Origin: Paenibacillus sp. RC334
GTDB lineage: Bacteria; Bacillota; Bacilli; Paenibacillales; Paenibacillaceae
DNA length: 64,000 nt
Direction: 5' to 3'
Assembly: GCF_030034735.1 (NCBI RefSeq)
Contig: NZ_CP125370.1
Coordinates: forward strand, 4,154,001-4,218,000
The position numbers and the translations under genes are program-made. Shown here one piece after another: positions 8,506 to 18,672 of this stretch. The notes beneath the pieces were generated by a model. It saw nothing but the letters and a program-made list of their open reading frames with translations, was not told the DNA's origin and did not search any database. Each line of letters starts with the position of its first letter. The first letter of the stretch is position 1.

Positions 8506-11500
8506 TTAACGGATCGTGATGGTATGCGCAGCTTTTCCGCTTGCGCCATTATTATCTGTCACCGTCAGCTCCACGGTATACGTTCCGGCTGTGGTAAATT
8601 TATGCTTTACCTTGGAGCCGGACGCTGTATCGCCATCGCCGAAGTTCCAGCTATAGCTGACGATTTCACCGTCTACATCACGTGAGGCTTTTCCGTTAAA
8701 CTGAACGTTCTTGTTCTTCTTGGCTGAATCATTCGCCTGAATGATTGCAACTGGTTTCTCGTTAGAGGTCGGTGGATTCGGATCAGGGTCCTGCCCTCCA
8801 CCCTTCGTTACATACAATCTTCCGGGTGCTTCCGTCTCCACTTCATTTCCTGCTGCATCCCTTACCCGGATCACGATGACTCCGCCTTCCAGGCTCAGAG
8901 AAGAGGAAGTGAAGTAAGTTCCTTCATAATGACCTGACGAAGTTTCGTTTAATGGAATTTCGTTTCGGGCCAAGGTGGTCAGATTGAAAGGCAATTCCAC
9001 ACGGAAGGATGCCTCCAATCCGGACGCACTGTCGAAGGATACCTGCACCGGTTGCCCTGGAGTGATACGCACATCCTCAGCAGGACTGATATTTTCCAGC
9101 TTCGGCAAGGCTGTATCGACATACACCGAACGGGTAACCGTAGTTACGTTCTCGGCAAGATCCTTGGCCGTTACCGTAATTTGATTTTCCCCTTCATTGA
9201 TGAGCAACCGCTTGTTAAAGCTGCCGTCGCTTCCAAATTCGGCTGGCTCCCCGTTAATCGTCAAGTTGGTGAGGAACTCATCATACACCGTACCTGTTAC
9301 ACTGACGACACCCGCATTTGTACGGGCTCCTTCATCTGGCGAAGTCAAGATCAGACCCGGTTTAGTCTGGTCAAGTATGACGACCACAGGCTCGGAACGA
9401 TCTGTTGCTTTGCCGTATACCGCCGCCTGAACACTCAGTGGATTGGCACCCGGCTGAAGATCGACTGCCAGACTGAACTGGCGATCCTTCACCTTGGTTG
9501 TACCAGCCAGTTCATTACCGTTAAAAAGCTGGATATCCGCTCCGTCTGCCGGGGAAGTACCTGTAACGGTGATTGTCTCTTCCTTCGTATACGTTGCCTT
9601 GGTCGGTGTTGTAATCGTTGGCGCATTAACCGGATATCTGACGATCGCCCGGATCATGTAATTGCCCTCATCCTCCGGTGATTGGCTCCATGCGCCGCTT
9701 ACACCTTGCCAGCTACGAAGCGCATTGGGTCCACTCTCGTCTGTAGCAAGACCCGGAGCTTGCGTGCCTGCGCTTGGCTGCGTATAGACGATATAGAAGT
9801 CGCCTTGAACCGTTACGGGTTCAGGGAATTGTACGGTCGTCCACTGTGTTTCATCCCGAACGGCTGTGCCATCAAATGGACCAGCCAGCAGACGTCCCGG
9901 TGCACCTGCCGCACCAGATGCATCATATACGGAGTATTTGAACGCCGTTCCTCCCGGATTCGGGAAGGTTGAATTCCAGAACAGAAGCGACGCTCCTGTC
10001 ACTTGAGCCACCTCTGATTCAGGTGTCATTCTGACTGCCCAGGAGTTGCCTGCCGCGTTAAAGGCTCTGGCATTTTCTCCGGTACCGTCATCGTAAGCGA
10101 TGCCCCCCTGGAAGCCGATAAATGGCTTCAATGCGACATTCGCTTCCACACTGCCGTTCGGAGGTGCTGTGATCGTGACACTGTCGCTGTAATAATTTTC
10201 TGCTGCAATGGATAATGTATATGTCCCTTCCAGCACATCCAGCGTAAATTCTCCAGCCTCATTGGTTTCTACCGGAGCAATGCGTGCATCCTCCAGCACA
10301 AGCACTTTCGCTTTTCGGATCGGTTCACCGGATTGCTTATCGGTAATGACTCCGTGAATCGTACCATGAGGTACCGCTTGGAGACTAAAGTTCGCTCTGA
10401 TTACTTTATTATTCTCAATCGTGACCTGCTTCGTTTGAGGCTCATAGCCATAGGCTTCAGCCTTCAGCGTATAATCGCCTGCTACGTGAATGAAGCTGTA
10501 TTTACCTGTGGTCGGATCGGTTTTCACCGAACGTCCGGTTTCCAGTACGGTAACTGTGGCGCTGGCAGGAAGACTTTCGAGACCGACACGTCCACTGTCC
10601 ACCGTTGTTTCCGTCGGCTTCACTTTTTCCTGGAATTCACTCTTTTCGGTGCTTGTAATTTTGTACAGTGGGAATTGTTCTTCCGCTTTTTCCAGTTTGA
10701 TATTCGACTCAGGTACTACATCCTTGGTCACTGTCGAAGCTGGAATGCCCAGTACACGGAAATCGTCAATGTACCAACCGTTTTTGTTCACACTGTTATC
10801 CGATTTCAAGCGGAAGCGAATTTGAATCTCATTGCCGGTATAGCTATCCAGATTGTAGTAAACTGGAGTCCATTTTTTCCCATTAGTGTTATGAGAGAAT
10901 TTGCCCAGCTCGGTCCAGGTGTCGCCATTATTTTTGGACACTTCTACATAACCGAAGTCATAGCCGGACTCAATTTCAAACCAGTGGTTGAAGGTAAGTG
11001 TTGCGTTCCGCACACCATTCAAATTAATTTTTGGAGAAACCAGCGAAAAGTCAGCTCCGCTCTCATAGTTACTATCGAGATCGGTTGCCCATACGTTTGG
11101 TCTGGATACTGCACTCTCTGGTCCCACTTCTGTGGGGATGCCACGTTCCCATTCATCCTTGGTACCAGAATGAGTCCAGCCGTTATCCGAGTTGCCATCA
11201 AACGAATCGCTATACAGCGTATCCGGCACTTCTACTCTCAGTGAAGCCTCATTCGACTTGGCTCCCTCGTTACCACTGTAATCCTCGGCCGCCACTGCAT
11301 AATGATAGGTCGAGCCGCTGACCGTGATTGTATCGGTGAAGGTCAGTCCAGAGGTTGTACCCAACGAAGTATAATTTTTGCCCGATTGGGTGGAGCGATA
11401 CACCTTATACTGCTTCACGTCTTCATCGGATGAAGCATTCCAGGCCAGCGAGACGTTGCCGACTGTATCCGCTTCAGCAGTCAGATTACTTGGCGCGGCA

Positions 11501-14010
11501 GGTGCAACGGTATCCGGCTCCTGAATCGACAGATCGTCGATATACCAGCCATCTTTTACAACCGTATTATCACTTGTAAAGTTGAACAGAAGGTATACCT
11601 TCTGACCTGCAAATGCTCGCAGATCGAGATATTGTGTTTTCCAGCCGTTGCTGGTGCCTGTAAATGATAATACCTGCTCAAATGCATTCTGATTGTTGGC
11701 GGTGGCTACATACACCTTGCCCAAATCAGAATTGTTTTCAATATCGTACCAATGCTTGAAGCTGAGCAACGCCCCTTTGGGACTATTGGTCAGATCAATC
11801 GGAGGAGCGAGGAAATAGCTGTTAGAGTTGGACGCATATTTGCCTTCGAGATTGGTCGCAAGGACCTTCGTTCCCGAATGTGCGCTTCCGGGGCCACTTA
11901 CCGGGGTTCCCCATTTCCAGACACTACCCTGTCCACCGACATTGATACCAGCAATATCCTTTTCAAAATCCTGTGTATAGCCAGGTTTGACGCCTTTGGA
12001 GACATTAACCTTGTACACTTCGGTTTCAAAACCGTTATTGCCGTAATCATTCACGCGAATATAGTATTCCAGACCGACGCTATCCACCAAGAAAGTCGGG
12101 ATGGACGCTTGATATGTACCGTCTTTGCTGTCGCCGGAGGTCCGTTCCAACGGAATATATACATAGTTTGACGTACCCGCTGTTTTGGCAAAGGCCTCAA
12201 CTGCTGTCACCCCGACATTATCCGTTACATGAGCAGTCAGAGGTATGTCAATGCCCTCGAATGCCGCAGCAGACGGTGTATGCTCCAGAACAGGCGCTTC
12301 CAGATCATCTCCACCTGTTACAACTTTACCGGATACGGAGCCCAAGCCCTGAACGACAGAGCCGACTGCATCCAATGCATTAATGACACCATGTCCGTAG
12401 CCATTGTTCGGAGAGGTCGGATATGTGCTATCCGTGCGTGGTGTAGCTGTATTTTCCAGAATTTCTTCCAGTTGATCCACGGTAAGCGAATGATTCGCTT
12501 GCAGCAACAGAGCCGCAAGTCCCGCTACATGAGGGCCCGCCATGGAAGTTCCGTTATATCCGCCTTTATAAGCACCGCCAGCAACGGATGATCGAATATT
12601 TACACCCGGTGCAGAAACTTCGGGCTTCACTTCGCCATATGGCGACGGTCCCAGCAGTGAGAAGCTAGCCAGCTTGTCATTAAGATCGGTTGCTCCAGTG
12701 GCAAAGGATTCCGGATAGTTAGCCGGATTCGCTACCGATCCAGGACCGCCCGGATTGGAAAGGGAAGTATTACCTGCGGAGAATTCAGGGAATATCTGTG
12801 CATCCCGCCATGCTTGAACCACAGGTCGGAACCATTCATCGAGGCCGGGTCCGCCGCCCCACGAATTGTTCACCACGTCCGGTGCAAGCTCGGGATGAAG
12901 ATTGCCTTGGGCATCCCTTGGCGCAAGCAGCCATTGACCGCCGTCGAGTATAATTGCATCCGTCGTTTCCGGATTAAAAATCCGAACGGCAATCCACTTC
13001 GCGCCAGGCGCAACGCCGACCCGGTTCGTTCCATTTTCCTCGGAGCCGACCATCGTTCCCATCGTATGCGTACCGTGGGAATCCGCTTCCTGATCGACCG
13101 GCAACGTCGCATGACTATGCGGATCGTACCAGCTCAGCTCGGGATTCACGACATTGCCTGCCGCGTCCAGACCGCGCCATTTGCGATGCAGGGCCGGATG
13201 AGTATAGTCTACGCCTGTATCGAGATTGGCCACGACGATTCCGGTTCCGTCGATTCCTTGTTCCCATACTTGCGGTGCATTAATATGTGATATATTCCAT
13301 TCCACGGTAGACGGGTCTACAGCGTTCTTACCTGCATTGTCTGGCTTCGCCGATGTTTTACTATCGTCCTTTTCCAGCTCTACTGCTTTCTCTGCGGTTG
13401 CAGATTTTGCCGTGTCCACTGTCGCTGTTTCAGCAGTTTTGGCTGCTGTTCCCTCTGCCTGCTTGTCAACTGTCGCCTTTTGCAGATAACGTGTTTCATT
13501 CGGCAAAATTTTGTCTACCTCAGGCAGCTGCGAAATATGGTCCAGCACCTCCTTGGTGCTTGTGACCGCCAGGGCATTGACAATAAAGTAGCTTTTATAT
13601 TCCTTCACTCCGCCGCTCTCTGATTGTTTATCCAAATAATTTTCAAGCCCGTATTGGGTTCTTGAAGCGGTTTCACGCAGAGAGCTGATCACATTGCTGC
13701 GAACAGCCATTTTGGCGGCAGAGGGTGTTATTTTCTCAAGCGAGGCCTTTTGGAGAGCATTTTTGGAAACCTTGTTCGTGTCTACCTGTTCTTTTAATTT
13801 GACCAGATAGGTTACATAGTTGTTCTCCTCAAACTGTTTGGTCAGTTTAGGGGATACCTTCGCAGTCGTTACTTTGTGCGCAGCTGATTTCAACTCCAGC
13901 TTGGAGCCATCCGGTGTGTTATTCGCCAAAGCGGGTTGAACAAAAGAAAAGGCCATAAGCAAAGATAGTCCGATAGATAGTGGTTTCTTAAATCGTTTAG
14001 GTTTAATCAA
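8506..14010 (-). CDS. Multidomain subtilisin-like exoprotease (bacillopeptidase F type), 1834 aa
   Basis: TTG 14010 follows AAAAGGAG. Residues 1-29 are a signal peptide (cut after ALA). Residues about 45-180 form an I9-type propeptide. The S8 catalytic triad is visible: Asp in VANLDTGVDY (near 265), His in DSHGTHTMGT (near 313) and Ser in NGTSMAGPHVAG (near 490). After residue 560 come two immune-inhibitor-like jelly-roll domains (each with WYIDD), a fibronectin III-like domain between them, two carboxypeptidase-regulatory-like domains, more Ig-like/glucodextranase-like repeats, and a C-terminal PKD domain (YSWNFGDGDTASG). This is a secreted protease, larger than Bacillus Bpr (about 1430 aa). 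It lies downstream of, and in the same direction as, a shorter paralogue. Confidence 0.93.
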   Translation of the reverse strand: MIKPKRFKKPLSIGLSLLMAFSFVQPALANNTPDGSKLELKSAAHKVTTAKVSPKLTKQFEENNYVTYLVKLKEQVDTNKVSKNALQKASLEKITPSAAKMAVRSNVISSLRETASRTQYGLENYLDKQSESGGVKEYKSYFIVNALAVTSTKEVLDHISQLPEVDKILPNETRYLQKATVDKQAEGTAAKTAETATVDTAKSATAEKAVELEKDDSKTSAKPDNAGKNAVDPSTVEWNISHINAPQVWEQGIDGTGIVVANLDTGVDYTHPALHRKWRGLDAAGNVVNPELSWYDPHSHATLPVDQEADSHGTHTMGTMVGSEENGTNRVGVAPGAKWIAVRIFNPETTDAIILDGGQWLLAPRDAQGNLHPELAPDVVNNSWGGGPGLDEWFRPVVQAWRDAQIFPEFSAGNTSLSNPGGPGSVANPANYPESFATGATDLNDKLASFSLLGPSPYGEVKPEVSAPGVNIRSSVAGGAYKGGYNGTSMAGPHVAGLAALLLQANHSLTVDQLEEILENTATPRTDSTYPTSPNNGYGHGVINALDAVGSVVQGLGSVSGKVVTGGDDLEAPVLEHTPSAAAFEGIDIPLTAHVTDNVGVTAVEAFAKTAGTSNYVYIPLERTSGDSKDGTYQASIPTFLVDSVGLEYYIRVNDYGNNGFETEVYKVNVSKGVKPGYTQDFEKDIAGINVGGQGSVWKWGTPVSGPGSAHSGTKVLATNLEGKYASNSNSYFLAPPIDLTNSPKGALLSFKHWYDIENNSDLGKVYVATANNQNAFEQVLSFTGTSNGWKTQYLDLRAFAGQKVYLLFNFTSDNTVVKDGWYIDDLSIQEPDTVAPAAPSNLTAEADTVGNVSLAWNASSDEDVKQYKVYRSTQSGKNYTSLGTTSGLTFTDTITVSGSTYHYAVAAEDYSGNEGAKSNEASLRVEVPDTLYSDSFDGNSDNGWTHSGTKDEWERGIPTEVGPESAVSRPNVWATDLDSNYESGADFSLVSPKINLNGVRNATLTFNHWFEIESGYDFGYVEVSKNNGDTWTELGKFSHNTNGKKWTPVYYNLDSYTGNEIQIRFRLKSDNSVNKNGWYIDDFRVLGIPASTVTKDVVPESNIKLEKAEEQFPLYKITSTEKSEFQEKVKPTETTVDSGRVGLESLPASATVTVLETGRSVKTDPTTGKYSFIHVAGDYTLKAEAYGYEPQTKQVTIENNKVIRANFSLQAVPHGTIHGVITDKQSGEPIRKAKVLVLEDARIAPVETNEAGEFTLDVLEGTYTLSIAAENYYSDSVTITAPPNGSVEANVALKPFIGFQGGIAYDDGTGENARAFNAAGNSWAVRMTPESEVAQVTGASLLFWNSTFPNPGGTAFKYSVYDASGAAGAPGRLLAGPFDGTAVRDETQWTTVQFPEPVTVQGDFYIVYTQPSAGTQAPGLATDESGPNALRSWQGVSGAWSQSPEDEGNYMIRAIVRYPVNAPTITTPTKATYTKEETITVTGTSPADGADIQLFNGNELAGTTKVKDRQFSLAVDLQPGANPLSVQAAVYGKATDRSEPVVVILDQTKPGLILTSPDEGARTNAGVVSVTGTVYDEFLTNLTINGEPAEFGSDGSFNKRLLINEGENQITVTAKDLAENVTTVTRSVYVDTALPKLENISPAEDVRITPGQPVQVSFDSASGLEASFRVELPFNLTTLARNEIPLNETSSGHYEGTYFTSSSLSLEGGVIVIRVRDAAGNEVETEAPGRLYVTKGGGQDPDPNPPTSNEKPVAIIQANDSAKKNKNVQFNGKASRDVDGEIVSYSWNFGDGDTASGSKVKHKFTTAGTYTVELTVTDNNGASGKAAHTITIR

Positions 14011-14451
14011 TTACTTCTCCACTCCTTTTACTAGGTTTAATATTTCTGGTATAACCTGTACGAGAGTAAGACCTCATGCCTTCTTGCCTTCACATCAAAT
14101 CTACGGGCTGTACAACATGATATGGTTGGCAACCACCTCCTTCATAGAATATAGAGGTCAGCATTTTGCATCATTCGATCCCCAACGCTCGAAAGTACAA
14201 TTTGAAATCGCTCTTGGGATTGTTGCAAAATGCTCAGGTATAAAACGATTTGGATTTTCTTAGGTGAGTTTATTTCATAGGTGAATGTATTTCATAGATG
14301 AGTTTGTGAATCAAAGATAACATGCGATGAAATTCAGCAGATACCAAGGAGAACAAGCAGGAGAATGTCGAAGAGAGAACATGCTATAACACGACATGTT
14401 ATATCGTTACATTTTATATTAAAAATTGATATAAAAACATATATTATGGAT
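14011..14451 (-). promoter_or_regulatory. Long 5' leader of the large subtilase gene
   Basis: About 430 bases separate the promoter from the TTG start. The leader contains an inverted repeat AACATG...CATGTT (14378-14400), a 79-bp structured repeat (14158-14236) and a strong Shine-Dalgarno-like GAAGGAGGTGG near 14145 far from the start. The same GAAGGAGGTG and the last 40 bases recur in the paralogue's leader. A short leader peptide or RNA-level control is possible; no known riboswitch was recognised. Confidence 0.5.
14158..14236 (-). repeat. Intergenic structured repeat, family 1, copy A
   Basis: Ends TCAGCATTTTGCA and TGCAAAATGCTCA are inverted repeats. The interior shares ATTCGAT, CGCTC, GTACAAT and GGATT blocks with the copy at 61263-61382, in the same order. 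It lies in the 5' leader of the large subtilase gene. Confidence 0.7.
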
Positions 14452-14480
14452 AGTATATAGTTATCAAAACAGATATACAA
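14452..14480 (-). promoter_or_regulatory. SigA-type promoter of the large subtilase gene
   Basis: On the minus strand TTGTAT (14480-14475), 17 bases, TATACT (14457-14452). The same hexamers, spacing and flanks (CTTGTATATCTGTTTT) occur at the paralogue promoter. Confidence 0.75.
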
Positions 14481-14653
14481 GTGATTTTTTTGCAATTTCC
14501 TTGAAATTTATAATTTTTGTATTTTCTATGTACGAAAACCCCTTTGTAGCGGCTGCGTTAATGTTGCATTACACGGTTAGCAGGTGTATGCAATCTCTGG
14601 ACGAGCCGCTCCAAGGGATTTCCGAAGTCTTTCTAAAGAACGATCAGATCATT

Positions 14654-16264
14654 CTAGTTAAGTACCGAATTGACCGCAGCCAACGCGTCGATCAGGCCAT
14701 ATCCATAGCCGTTATTCGGTGAAGTTTTATATTGGCTGTCTGTCAGCGGCGTCGCTGTTTTCGAAATAACATCCTCCAGTTGGTCCACTGTCAAGGATGG
14801 CTTGGCCTGAAGCAGCAATGCCGCTAATCCGGCCGTATGCGGGCCTGCCATGGAAGTACCGTTCCAGCCCCCCTCATATACTCCGCCAGGAACAGAGGAA
14901 CGGATGTTTACCCCAGGAGCCGATATTTCAGGCTTCACTTCGCCATATGGAGAAGGACCGCGCAACGAGAAGCTGGCCAGCTTGTTGTTGACATCAGTCG
15001 CTCCAGTGGCATAAGCTTCCGGCAGATTCGCCGGATTGGCTACAGACCCAGGACCGCCCGGATTTGACAGAGTCGTGTTACCTGCAGAGAACTCAGGGAA
15101 AATCTGTGCCGCTCTCCACGCTTTGGTGACAGGACGATACCATTCATCCAGCCCAGGTCCGCCACCCCATGAGTTATTCACCACATCCGGTGCAAGCTCA
15201 GGATGCTTCTTGCCATTTTTGTCTACTGGAGCCAGCAACCATTGACCTCCGTCCAGCAGAATGGAATCTGTCGTGCTCGGGTTGAACACTCGAACAGCAA
15301 TCCATTTGGCACCGGGAGCAACCCCGATTTCATTCGTACCGTTACTATCCGAGCCAACGCTCGTACCAATCGTATGTGTACCGTGTCCATTTGAATCTGT
15401 TGGCAGTGATGCTCCATTAACCGCATCATACCAGCTCAGCTCTGGATTCACGACTTGACCGGAAGCATTCAAGCCGCGCCATTTTCTTTTCAGCGCCGGG
15501 TGAGTGTACTCTACGCCTGTATCGAGATTGGCAACGACAACCCCTTTGCCGTCAATGCCTTTAGCCCAAACCTGTGGTGCTTTAATTTTGGAAATATTCC
15601 ATTCGGCTCGGCTCGGCGTTACAGCATCCTTATATACGGATTCCTCCACGGATTTTTGTGCATTCTCTTCCGTTACAGCCGTGTCTACAGCAGCTTGTTC
15701 GGCTGTCGCTTCCTCGACTGCTGGCTGGGCATCCTTATCTATTTCAACCTTTTGCAGCTCCCGCGTTTCATCCGGTAAAATTTTGTCTACCTCAGGAAGT
15801 GTGGCGAGATTATCCAATACCTCCTTGGTACTCGTTACCGCAAGCGCGTTCACGATAAAGTAGCTCTTGTACTTTTTGACGCCTCCGTTATTGACTTCCT
15901 TCTTTAAGTATTCTTCCACAGGCTGTTGAGATTTTTCAGCAGTATCAATGAGAGAGTTCACAACCGTTGTACGTACAGAAAGCTTAGCGGCAGCCGGAGA
16001 AATCTGGTCTGCGGAAGCCTTTTGGAAAGCATGCTTGGCAACCGACTCTGTATCTACCTGATCTTTTAATTTGACCAGATAGGTGACGTACTCGCTGTCA
16101 CTGAATTGCTGGTTCAGCTTGGCTGAAACCTTGGCGGAAATGGTCGAAGCTCCTGCCGCGGTGGTTGTGCTTGCATCTCCGTACACCGGAGAAATCAGAG
16201 AAAAAGCAAGAATAGCAGTAAAACTAGCCGATAACGTCTTTTTGATATTTTTCGACTTAATCAA
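14654..16264 (-). CDS. Subtilisin-like exoprotease (bacillopeptidase F-like, short paralogue), 536 aa
   Basis: I place the start at TTG 16264 (MIKSKNIKKTL), behind AAAGGGAG, because it aligns with the start of the downstream paralogue; an upstream in-frame reading to 16324 has no site. Signal peptide, propeptide and S8 domain match the large paralogue nearly block by block: Asp in VANLDTGVEY, His in NGHGTHTIGT, Ser in NGTSMAGPHTAG. The protein stops right after the catalytic domain (IDALAAVNSVLN) and lacks all accessory domains. The pair arose by tandem duplication with loss or gain of the C-terminal modules. Secreted; likely nutrient scavenging. Confidence 0.93.
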   Translation of the reverse strand: MIKSKNIKKTLSASFTAILAFSLISPVYGDASTTTAAGASTISAKVSAKLNQQFSDSEYVTYLVKLKDQVDTESVAKHAFQKASADQISPAAAKLSVRTTVVNSLIDTAEKSQQPVEEYLKKEVNNGGVKKYKSYFIVNALAVTSTKEVLDNLATLPEVDKILPDETRELQKVEIDKDAQPAVEEATAEQAAVDTAVTEENAQKSVEESVYKDAVTPSRAEWNISKIKAPQVWAKGIDGKGVVVANLDTGVEYTHPALKRKWRGLNASGQVVNPELSWYDAVNGASLPTDSNGHGTHTIGTSVGSDSNGTNEIGVAPGAKWIAVRVFNPSTTDSILLDGGQWLLAPVDKNGKKHPELAPDVVNNSWGGGPGLDEWYRPVTKAWRAAQIFPEFSAGNTTLSNPGGPGSVANPANLPEAYATGATDVNNKLASFSLRGPSPYGEVKPEISAPGVNIRSSVPGGVYEGGWNGTSMAGPHTAGLAALLLQAKPSLTVDQLEDVISKTATPLTDSQYKTSPNNGYGYGLIDALAAVNSVLN

Positions 16265-16464
16265 TACTTTCCATCTCCCTTTACTTGGTTTTATGGTTCT
16301 CAAGAATAACCTGCCGACAGCCACGTGAAAAGCTCACAAAATAGCCTTTGGCCCTCACCTCCTTCAAAAAATATAGATTCTAGCATGGAATCCATAGGTC
16401 ATGATTCTGTGGTGAACAACCAAGAGGGCAGGACCGAAAGAAACAGTAATCCTTCGGGCAAAGG

Positions 16465-16534
16465 TGACCGCTGATGCTCGTACAGCACCATTCTGCCTAC
16501 CTCGTTCCCATGTAAATTTTTAAAATTCAGCTTA
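16465..16534 (-). repeat. Intergenic repeat, family 2, copy A
   Basis: About 70 bp matches 56928-56995 with conserved blocks GACCGCT, GTACAGCACCATTC, GCCTAC, CGTT, CCATGTA and TTCAGC. On the minus strand each copy is followed by a hairpin of different sequence (CCGAAG/CTTTCGG here). It lies in the 5' leader of the short subtilase gene. Confidence 0.65.
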
Positions 16535-16672
16535 TATCGCTTTGGAAAAAGTAAGAGAAAAACGTGAAGAAAAAGTAGGGTAGGAAGCTAGAAGTTATCG
16601 AGGGGTTTAATATCTGTGCATTAAAAACCAAATTAAAACAAAAGAATGATACAATTGGTATCTTTTGAATCT

Positions 16673-16701
16673 AGTATAATGTCATAAAAACAGATATACA
16701 A
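16673..16701 (-). promoter_or_regulatory. SigA-type promoter of the short subtilase gene
   Basis: On the minus strand TTGTAT (16701-16696), 17 bases, TATACT (16678-16673). The resulting 5' leader is about 400 bases, again with GAAGGAGGTGAGG near 16360 and the family 2 repeat. Confidence 0.75.
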
Positions 16702-16736
16702 GCATTTTTTTGAATTTTTTCCCTTTTTCTTCGAAA

Positions 16737-16814
16737 ACAAAAAACCTCTTCCGTTTTTACGAGCAGGTGCTAATCTTGAGGGCGCACCGCTAATCGTAAA
16801 AATAAAAGAGATTT
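16737..16814 (-). terminator. Terminator of the sulP gene
   Basis: Nested stem: TTTTTACGA with TCGTAAAAA, GGTGC with GCACC and CTCTT with AAGAG, followed on the minus strand by GTTTTTTG. Long but with a good T-run. Confidence 0.65.
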
Positions 16815-16857
16815 TTCAGCATTCGTTCTGCACTCCAATAGAAGAGTTCAGAGAGGG

Positions 16858-18642
16858 CTATCTGCCGCTGTTTACAGGTATGGGAACCGGAACAGCTCCA
16901 TCCGAAATGGATGGTTTTGATAGTGCTTGCGATCTACCGCATAGAGCAGCACATTCCCGAAAAGCCATTTGGCTGCACCCGCGACATGCATCCCGATCCA
17001 CCAGTGCTATGGCTGCCGTGAGGGCTTCTCCTGTATGCTCGAAAAAATGCTCATGTCCGATCATGTCGTAGCATCCGGTTTTGTGAAGTAATGCCAGAGG
17101 CTGCGGCTGAAGGCCGGAAACAAGCACCGTTCCACCGGATTTCCGATATTTCTGAATCAATGTGGTAAAGTTAGATTCTCCTGTCATATCCATAAAGGGA
17201 ACCTTACCCATACGCAGCAGCAAAATCCCTTGCTGGCGGTTAGCCTGACCTCCCATCCCCGAATTTTCCAATGCCGAAGCGGCACCAAAAAATAGAGGGC
17301 CTTCCACACTATAAATCGCCACCTGTGGGCAATCATGCTGCTCTGTTACCATATGGGCACCGACTTTTTCATGCTTAACGGAAGGATCGGGTAGTACCTT
17401 ATCCACTGAAAGTGCACTGCTCATACGCTTGACGAACAGCACAACGGCCAGAATCAGACCTACTTCAACAGCCGTGGTCAGCGTCGTAAATACTGTCAGT
17501 AAAAAGGTGACAACCAGTACGATAGAGTCCGCTGTCCGCGTCTTGAGGATGTGTGCAAAATGTTTGCGCTCGCTCATATTCCAGGCGACCACCATCAACA
17601 CCGGAGCCATACTCGCCAGCGGAATATTGGATGCATACGGAGCAAAAACCACCAGAATGAGCAGTACAATTAAGCCGTGTACAATACCCGACATGGGAGA
17701 CACGGCACCACTGCGGATATTTGTGGCTGTGCGTGCAATCGCCCCCGTCGCAGGAATGCCGCCAAATAGCGGTGTGAGCAAGTTGGCAACACCCTGTCCG
17801 ACCAGCTCACGATTGCTGTTATGCCGGGCTCCTGTCATGCCGTCAGCAACCACTGCCGAAAGCAGGGATTCGATAGCTCCCAGCATTGCGATGACAAGTG
17901 CGGGCGGCAGCAGCTTCACAATCAGGTCCCAGGTCACGCTTGGAACATGCAGCTCAGGCAGAGATGCCGGAATTGCGCCGTATGCGGAGCCGATCGTTGC
18001 CACCTGACCCGGAAAAAGCCAGGTTGCCACCAACGTGGATAAGAGCAAGCCAACGAGTGAACCGGGTACCTTGGGCCATTTTTTAGGCACCAGAATGAGG
18101 GCGGCAAGACAGATACCCGCCGTCAGAATACTGTACACATTCAGTGAAGGCAGGCGATGGATCAGCTCTGCCATAGAAGGCAGAAACGTTTCATGCCGCT
18201 CTACTCCGCGCAAGCCGAGAAAGTTAGCAATCTGACCGCTGAAAATCGTCACGGCAATGCCCGCCGTAAAGCCAATCGTTACCGGCTTGGGGATGAACTT
18301 AATTAACGCGCCTAGCCTCAGCACGCCCATTAAGATGAGCATAATCCCCGCCATAAAACCGGCTATGAGTAAATTCTCATAACCGTACTGCATGACAATA
18401 GCCAGCAAAATCGGAATAAAAGCGCCCGTCGGTCCGCCAATCTGAAATTTGGACCCTCCCAACAGTGAAACCAAAACTCCTGCCACAATGGTCGTGTACA
18501 GCCCGTATTCCGGCTTTACTCCTGATGCAATGGCAAACGCCATACCGAGCGGAATTGCCACAATTGCCACGATACTTCCGGAAATCAGGTCCTTTCGCAA
18601 AGCTCCTGCGTTATATCCCTCGAACCTTCCCATCCACTTCAT
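16858..18642 (-). CDS. SulP family anion transporter with STAS domain
   Basis: The 594-residue protein has the SulP core of about 10-12 membrane helices (residues 20-415), including GGPTGAFIPIL and GGIPATGAIARTATNIRSGA, hallmarks of the SLC26/SulP fold. A cytosolic STAS domain follows (about 455-560; VEGPLFFGAASALE, VPFMDMTGESNF). The tail is cysteine-rich (DACRGCSQMAFRECAALCG), unusual for SulP and possibly redox- or metal-sensitive. Such carriers move sulfate, bicarbonate or other anions; the substrate cannot be read from sequence. It lies 30 bases after an ArsR-type regulator on the same strand and is probably co-transcribed with it. Confidence 0.9.
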   Translation of the reverse strand: MKWMGRFEGYNAGALRKDLISGSIVAIVAIPLGMAFAIASGVKPEYGLYTTIVAGVLVSLLGGSKFQIGGPTGAFIPILLAIVMQYGYENLLIAGFMAGIMLILMGVLRLGALIKFIPKPVTIGFTAGIAVTIFSGQIANFLGLRGVERHETFLPSMAELIHRLPSLNVYSILTAGICLAALILVPKKWPKVPGSLVGLLLSTLVATWLFPGQVATIGSAYGAIPASLPELHVPSVTWDLIVKLLPPALVIAMLGAIESLLSAVVADGMTGARHNSNRELVGQGVANLLTPLFGGIPATGAIARTATNIRSGAVSPMSGIVHGLIVLLILVVFAPYASNIPLASMAPVLMVVAWNMSERKHFAHILKTRTADSIVLVVTFLLTVFTTLTTAVEVGLILAVVLFVKRMSSALSVDKVLPDPSVKHEKVGAHMVTEQHDCPQVAIYSVEGPLFFGAASALENSGMGGQANRQQGILLLRMGKVPFMDMTGESNFTTLIQKYRKSGGTVLVSGLQPQPLALLHKTGCYDMIGHEHFFEHTGEALTAAIALVDRDACRGCSQMAFRECAALCGRSQALSKPSISDGAVPVPIPVNSGR

Positions 18643-18672
18643 CCTCTGTAACCCTTCTTTTCTGTAGTAGCA

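Noticed and set aside
10333..11244. Long plus-strand ORF of 303 codons inside the subtilase gene
   Set aside because: It is antisense to the fibronectin/jelly-roll region of a clear protease gene, has unnatural composition (rich in Phe, Ile, Arg) and no start signal.
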